DNA of 64,000 bases from an uncultured Schlesneria sp. (GTDB taxonomy: Bacteria; Planctomycetota; Planctomycetia; Planctomycetales; Planctomycetaceae): positions 1-64,000 of the forward strand of contig CAILLA010000088.1 of NCBI GenBank assembly GCA_903834925.1, given 5' to 3'. The position numbers were made by a program, and so were the translations under genes. The first letter of the stretch is position 1. Every line of letters starts with the position of its first letter. The notes under the pieces were generated by a model. That model did not search any database, was not told the DNA's origin, and was given only the letters and a program-made list of their open reading frames with translations. Positions 61,818-64,000 of this stretch are shown here, piece after piece.

Positions 61818-62804
61818 ATGCATATTAGGGATGGGATTCTTGGTCCGGAGGTTTGTCTCGTGACGGGGCTGGTGAGTCTCGCTGCGGTTGGGTACAGCTT
61901 GCGTAAACTTCGGATTGATCTGGAAGATCGCGCGGTTCCGTTGACGGGGATGCTGGCTGCGGTGGTCTTTGCGGGTCAGATGGTGAATTTTCCGCTGATT
62001 GGGCTGCCTGTTTCAGGCCATTTGTTGGGCGGCGTTTTGGCGTCAGTAATTCTTGGTCCCTGGGCAGGTTGTCTGGCGATTACGCTGGTTCTGATGGTCC
62101 AGGCGGTGTTGTTTAACGACGGAGGGTTGTTGTCGCTGGGCGCCAACGTCCTGAATATGGGCGTAATCGGGTCGTGGGGTGGCTATGCGATTTATACCAC
62201 GCTGAGGAAGTGGTTCGGAAATGGGAGTGTCGCTGCACTTCCCGCTGCTGTGATTGCAGCCTGGCTTTCGGTGCTTGCCGCAGCCGCGTTGTTTTGCGTT
62301 GAGTTCGGATGTTCCGCTGGTTCGAGAGAGTTTAGTCTGAGCGGTATTTTTACATTGATGGTCGTGTACCACGCTTTGATTGGGATTGGCGAGGCGTTGA
62401 TTACGGGAACTGTATTAAGTTTCGTGCTGTCGCGGCGGCCCGATTTGATTCCGACCCCTGTGTCAGCGGGAGCGGTTTCGAATGTTGGTCGTTTTGTTGT
62501 CGCGGGCTTGATGGCTGCACTCGCCGTGGCTGCGATTCTTTCGCCGCTGAAATCTGATTATCCAGACGGCTTGGATAAAGTCGCAGAATCGACTGGGATC
62601 GAAGCATTGAATGTCGAACGACCGGGGTTGATTCTCGATGGTTATGAAGTACCGTTCTTAGATCAAATGGGCTGGTCGATGCTGGCGACTTCGTCGGCAG
62701 GTCTTATTGGAACCTTGATCGTCTTCGCCATCGCTTTTGCCATTGGAAAAGCCGCTCGGTGGAATTTGCCGTCATTGGCGACGGACGGTGGACATGCCAG
62801 CTAG
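61818..62804 (+). CDS. cbiM: CbiM-type ECF cobalt/nickel transporter substrate-binding component with PDGL tail
   Basis: The 328-residue membrane protein is the S component of a group I ECF transporter for Co2+ or Ni2+. The N-terminus MHIRDG carries the metal-binding Met1-His2 that must be exposed; CbiM proteins usually read MHIPDG, so Pro4 is Arg here. Seven hydrophobic segments follow. After the core a CbiN-like end is fused: a helix, then SDYPDGLDKVAEST (the PDGL motif) and a last helix near 290-312. This replaces a separate cbiN gene. The stop overlaps the cbiQ start by 11 bases. No cobalamin riboswitch was recognised upstream. Confidence 0.9.
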   Translation: MHIRDGILGPEVCLVTGLVSLAAVGYSLRKLRIDLEDRAVPLTGMLAAVVFAGQMVNFPLIGLPVSGHLLGGVLASVILGPWAGCLAITLVLMVQAVLFNDGGLLSLGANVLNMGVIGSWGGYAIYTTLRKWFGNGSVAALPAAVIAAWLSVLAAAALFCVEFGCSAGSREFSLSGIFTLMVVYHALIGIGEALITGTVLSFVLSRRPDLIPTPVSAGAVSNVGRFVVAGLMAALAVAAILSPLKSDYPDGLDKVAESTGIEALNVERPGLILDGYEVPFLDQMGWSMLATSSAGLIGTLIVFAIAFAIGKAARWNLPSLATDGGHAS

Positions 62805-63456
62805 TTCACAAACCGCCAACGCGATTAGTCCCTGTCATGCGATCTCTTCCGGTTGGAAGCTTGGGCTAACGTTATCAGTGATCGTTCTGGCAAGTCTCAT
62901 TCCGCTTGAACATTGGCCAGCGCAAGGTCTCTTGCTGGCGGTAGTGTTTGCTGGATTGAGTATTGCTGGCGCCACGATCGGTTACCTAGCCAGACGTCTG
63001 GCACTGTTCCTGCCAATGCTACTGGTGTTTGGCTTGTCTGTGCCCATCACGCAGATAGATCAAGCGGCCGCCTGGTCCTGGATGTTTGGGCTTTGGTTGC
63101 GATGCACCGTCTCGTTTCTGGCTGGACTGTGGCTGATTCACGTCTTGCCGTTCCCGGAATTACTGACGACTCTTCTTCGATGGCGATGCCCGGTGCTGAT
63201 GGTCGCCATGCTGGCATTTATGTATCGATATATTTTTATTCTGTGGGACGAACTTGCTCGACTTCGCCATGCTCGCGATGCACGAGACTTTGGTCGCAGT
63301 TCACTCAAGACGCGTTGGACAACGAATGCGCAGTTGATTGGGTTGTTGCTCTTGCGAGCGATGGAACGGGCAGAGCGAACTCATCAAGCCATGCTTGCCA
63401 GGGGATGGGACGGTTCGCCGCGGTTCCTTGGTGAAGATCCGAGAAAGGTGCAATGA
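62794..63456 (+). CDS. cbiQ: CbiQ-type ECF transporter transmembrane (T) component
   Basis: The 220-residue membrane protein couples the ATPase to CbiM. It has about five helices and the T-component coupling segments with Ala-Arg-Gly signatures: RHARDARDFGR (about 155-165) and ERTHQAMLARGWDGSPRF near the C-terminus, the second of which contacts the ATPase. The start at ATG 62794 lies inside the end of cbiM (11-base overlap), and the stop overlaps the start of the next gene (ATGA), so all three are translated together. Confidence 0.9.
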   Translation: MPASSQTANAISPCHAISSGWKLGLTLSVIVLASLIPLEHWPAQGLLLAVVFAGLSIAGATIGYLARRLALFLPMLLVFGLSVPITQIDQAAAWSWMFGLWLRCTVSFLAGLWLIHVLPFPELLTTLLRWRCPVLMVAMLAFMYRYIFILWDELARLRHARDARDFGRSSLKTRWTTNAQLIGLLLLRAMERAERTHQAMLARGWDGSPRFLGEDPRKVQ

Positions 63457-64000
63457 CCAATTCCACGAATTCGACCGCAATCGAACTGAAGGGACTGACG
63501 TTTCGTTATCCAAGCGGACGCACAGCCTTGAACGATGTGATTTGTTCGATTTCTGACGGAGAACGCGTTGCCCTTGTTGGCCCGAGTGGAGCTGGTAAGT
63601 CAACCTTATTGATGCACTTGAACGGTCTTTTGCCTGCTGCGTCAGTCGTTAACGAAGGCGATGCTCAGGTCTTCATTAAGTCGCAGCCAGTGACTAAAGG
63701 GCGATTGCGCGAGGTGAGGCGGCAAATCGGATTCTTGTTTCAGGACCCAGACGACCAGTTGTTTTGTCCGACTGTTCGCGAAGATGTGGCGTTTGGTCCG
63801 CTGAACCTGGGTCTGGATCAGGATGAGATTTTGAACCGGGTCAACTGTAGTCTTTTAGCCGTGGGAATGCCTGAACATGGTCTTCGCAACCCATCGCAGT
63901 TGAGTACCGGCGAGCGAAAGCGAGTCTGCCTGGCGGGAGTGTTTGCCTGCGAACCAGCGATTCTGGTGCTGGATGAACCGACTAGCAACCTTGATCCGCG
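63453..64000 (+). CDS. cbiO: CbiO-type ECF transporter ATPase (partial, cut by window end)
   Basis: The frame opens at ATG 63453 (ATGA overlap with cbiQ) and runs to the window edge, giving 182 residues. Visible are a typical ECF ATPase start (IELKGLTFRYPSGRTALNDV), Walker A GPSGAGKST, the Q-loop FQDPDDQLF (the family's QDPDDQ form), VREDVAFGPLNLGL, the signature LSTGERKRVCLA and Walker B ILVLDEPTSNLDP. It drives metal uptake by the CbiMQO complex. The C-terminal part lies beyond the window. Confidence 0.95.
   Translation, partial: MTNSTNSTAIELKGLTFRYPSGRTALNDVICSISDGERVALVGPSGAGKSTLLMHLNGLLPAASVVNEGDAQVFIKSQPVTKGRLREVRRQIGFLFQDPDDQLFCPTVREDVAFGPLNLGLDQDEILNRVNCSLLAVGMPEHGLRNPSQLSTGERKRVCLAGVFACEPAILVLDEPTSNLDP

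Overview
The window looks like chromosomal DNA of a planctomycete (Planctomycetota, probably Planctomycetia). This is an inference from gene content: a DUF1501 protein with a twin-arginine leader, an exported chitinase carrying the planctomycete N-terminal 'LETRSLMSG' type motif, Tat-type sugar isomerase/epimerases, a DUF6717 protein, a futalosine-route menaquinone gene, and many large proteins with no recognisable family. Genes are on both strands in short runs, with no phage module, no CRISPR array and no transposase. The only mobile-looking material is several families of short palindromic intergenic repeats.

Layout. 1-2.1 kb: the tail of a CorA-like gene, then an MFS transporter with a large inserted domain. 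2.1-4.7 kb: a terminated transcript of unknown kind, a tRNA-Cys, a degenerate tRNA-His-like gene, a strongly structured candidate RNA leader, an SPFH/slipin gene and a small YezD-like gene. 5.2-15.1 kb: a 1180-residue membrane protein of unknown function, then a polyprenyl-phosphate-type GT2 glycosyltransferase overlapping a YdjC/NaxD-like deacetylase, an unknown gene and a polytopic GT-C/TPR protein. Together the last four may load, deacetylate and transfer an aminosugar at the envelope. 15.3-18.4 kb: DUF423 protein and a multidomain GH18 chitinase. 19.5-26.2 kb: cupredoxin-like protein, sugar isomerase, lipoprotein phosphoesterase, M28 peptidase with PDZ domains, PfkB kinase. 26.5-28.4 kb: YjbQ, a decayed YjbQ copy and small unknown proteins. 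28.5-36.9 kb: ComEC, DUF1501, YkgJ-type cysteine cluster protein and a group of unknown proteins. 37-42.4 kb: di-haem cytochrome c peroxidase and two divergent ABC-2 transporter pairs. 42.4-49.5 kb: uracil-DNA glycosylase, SerA, PriA, FolK. 49.8-60 kb: YbjN-like exported protein, Nudix protein, cytochrome c', a Wzt-like ATPase, an ABC exporter with a PH-like N-terminus, a TIM-barrel isomerase, DAHP synthase and MqnD. 60.3-64 kb: a UGT-type glycosyltransferase and the start of a cobalt/nickel ECF operon (cbiM-cbiQ-cbiO), cut by the window end.

Genes that plainly work together are the cbiMQO metal uptake operon, the two ABC-2 ATPase/permease pairs and the GT2/deacetylase pair (stop and start codons overlap). 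SerA, DAHP synthase, MqnD, FolK and PriA are housekeeping genes scattered singly, as is usual in planctomycetes. The points most worth following up are the GT2-deacetylase-GT-C locus, the tRNA-like/structured-RNA stretch at 2.7-3.36 kb, and the 97-bp two-hairpin repeat present in three close copies at 49.7, 52.1 and 57.2 kb.
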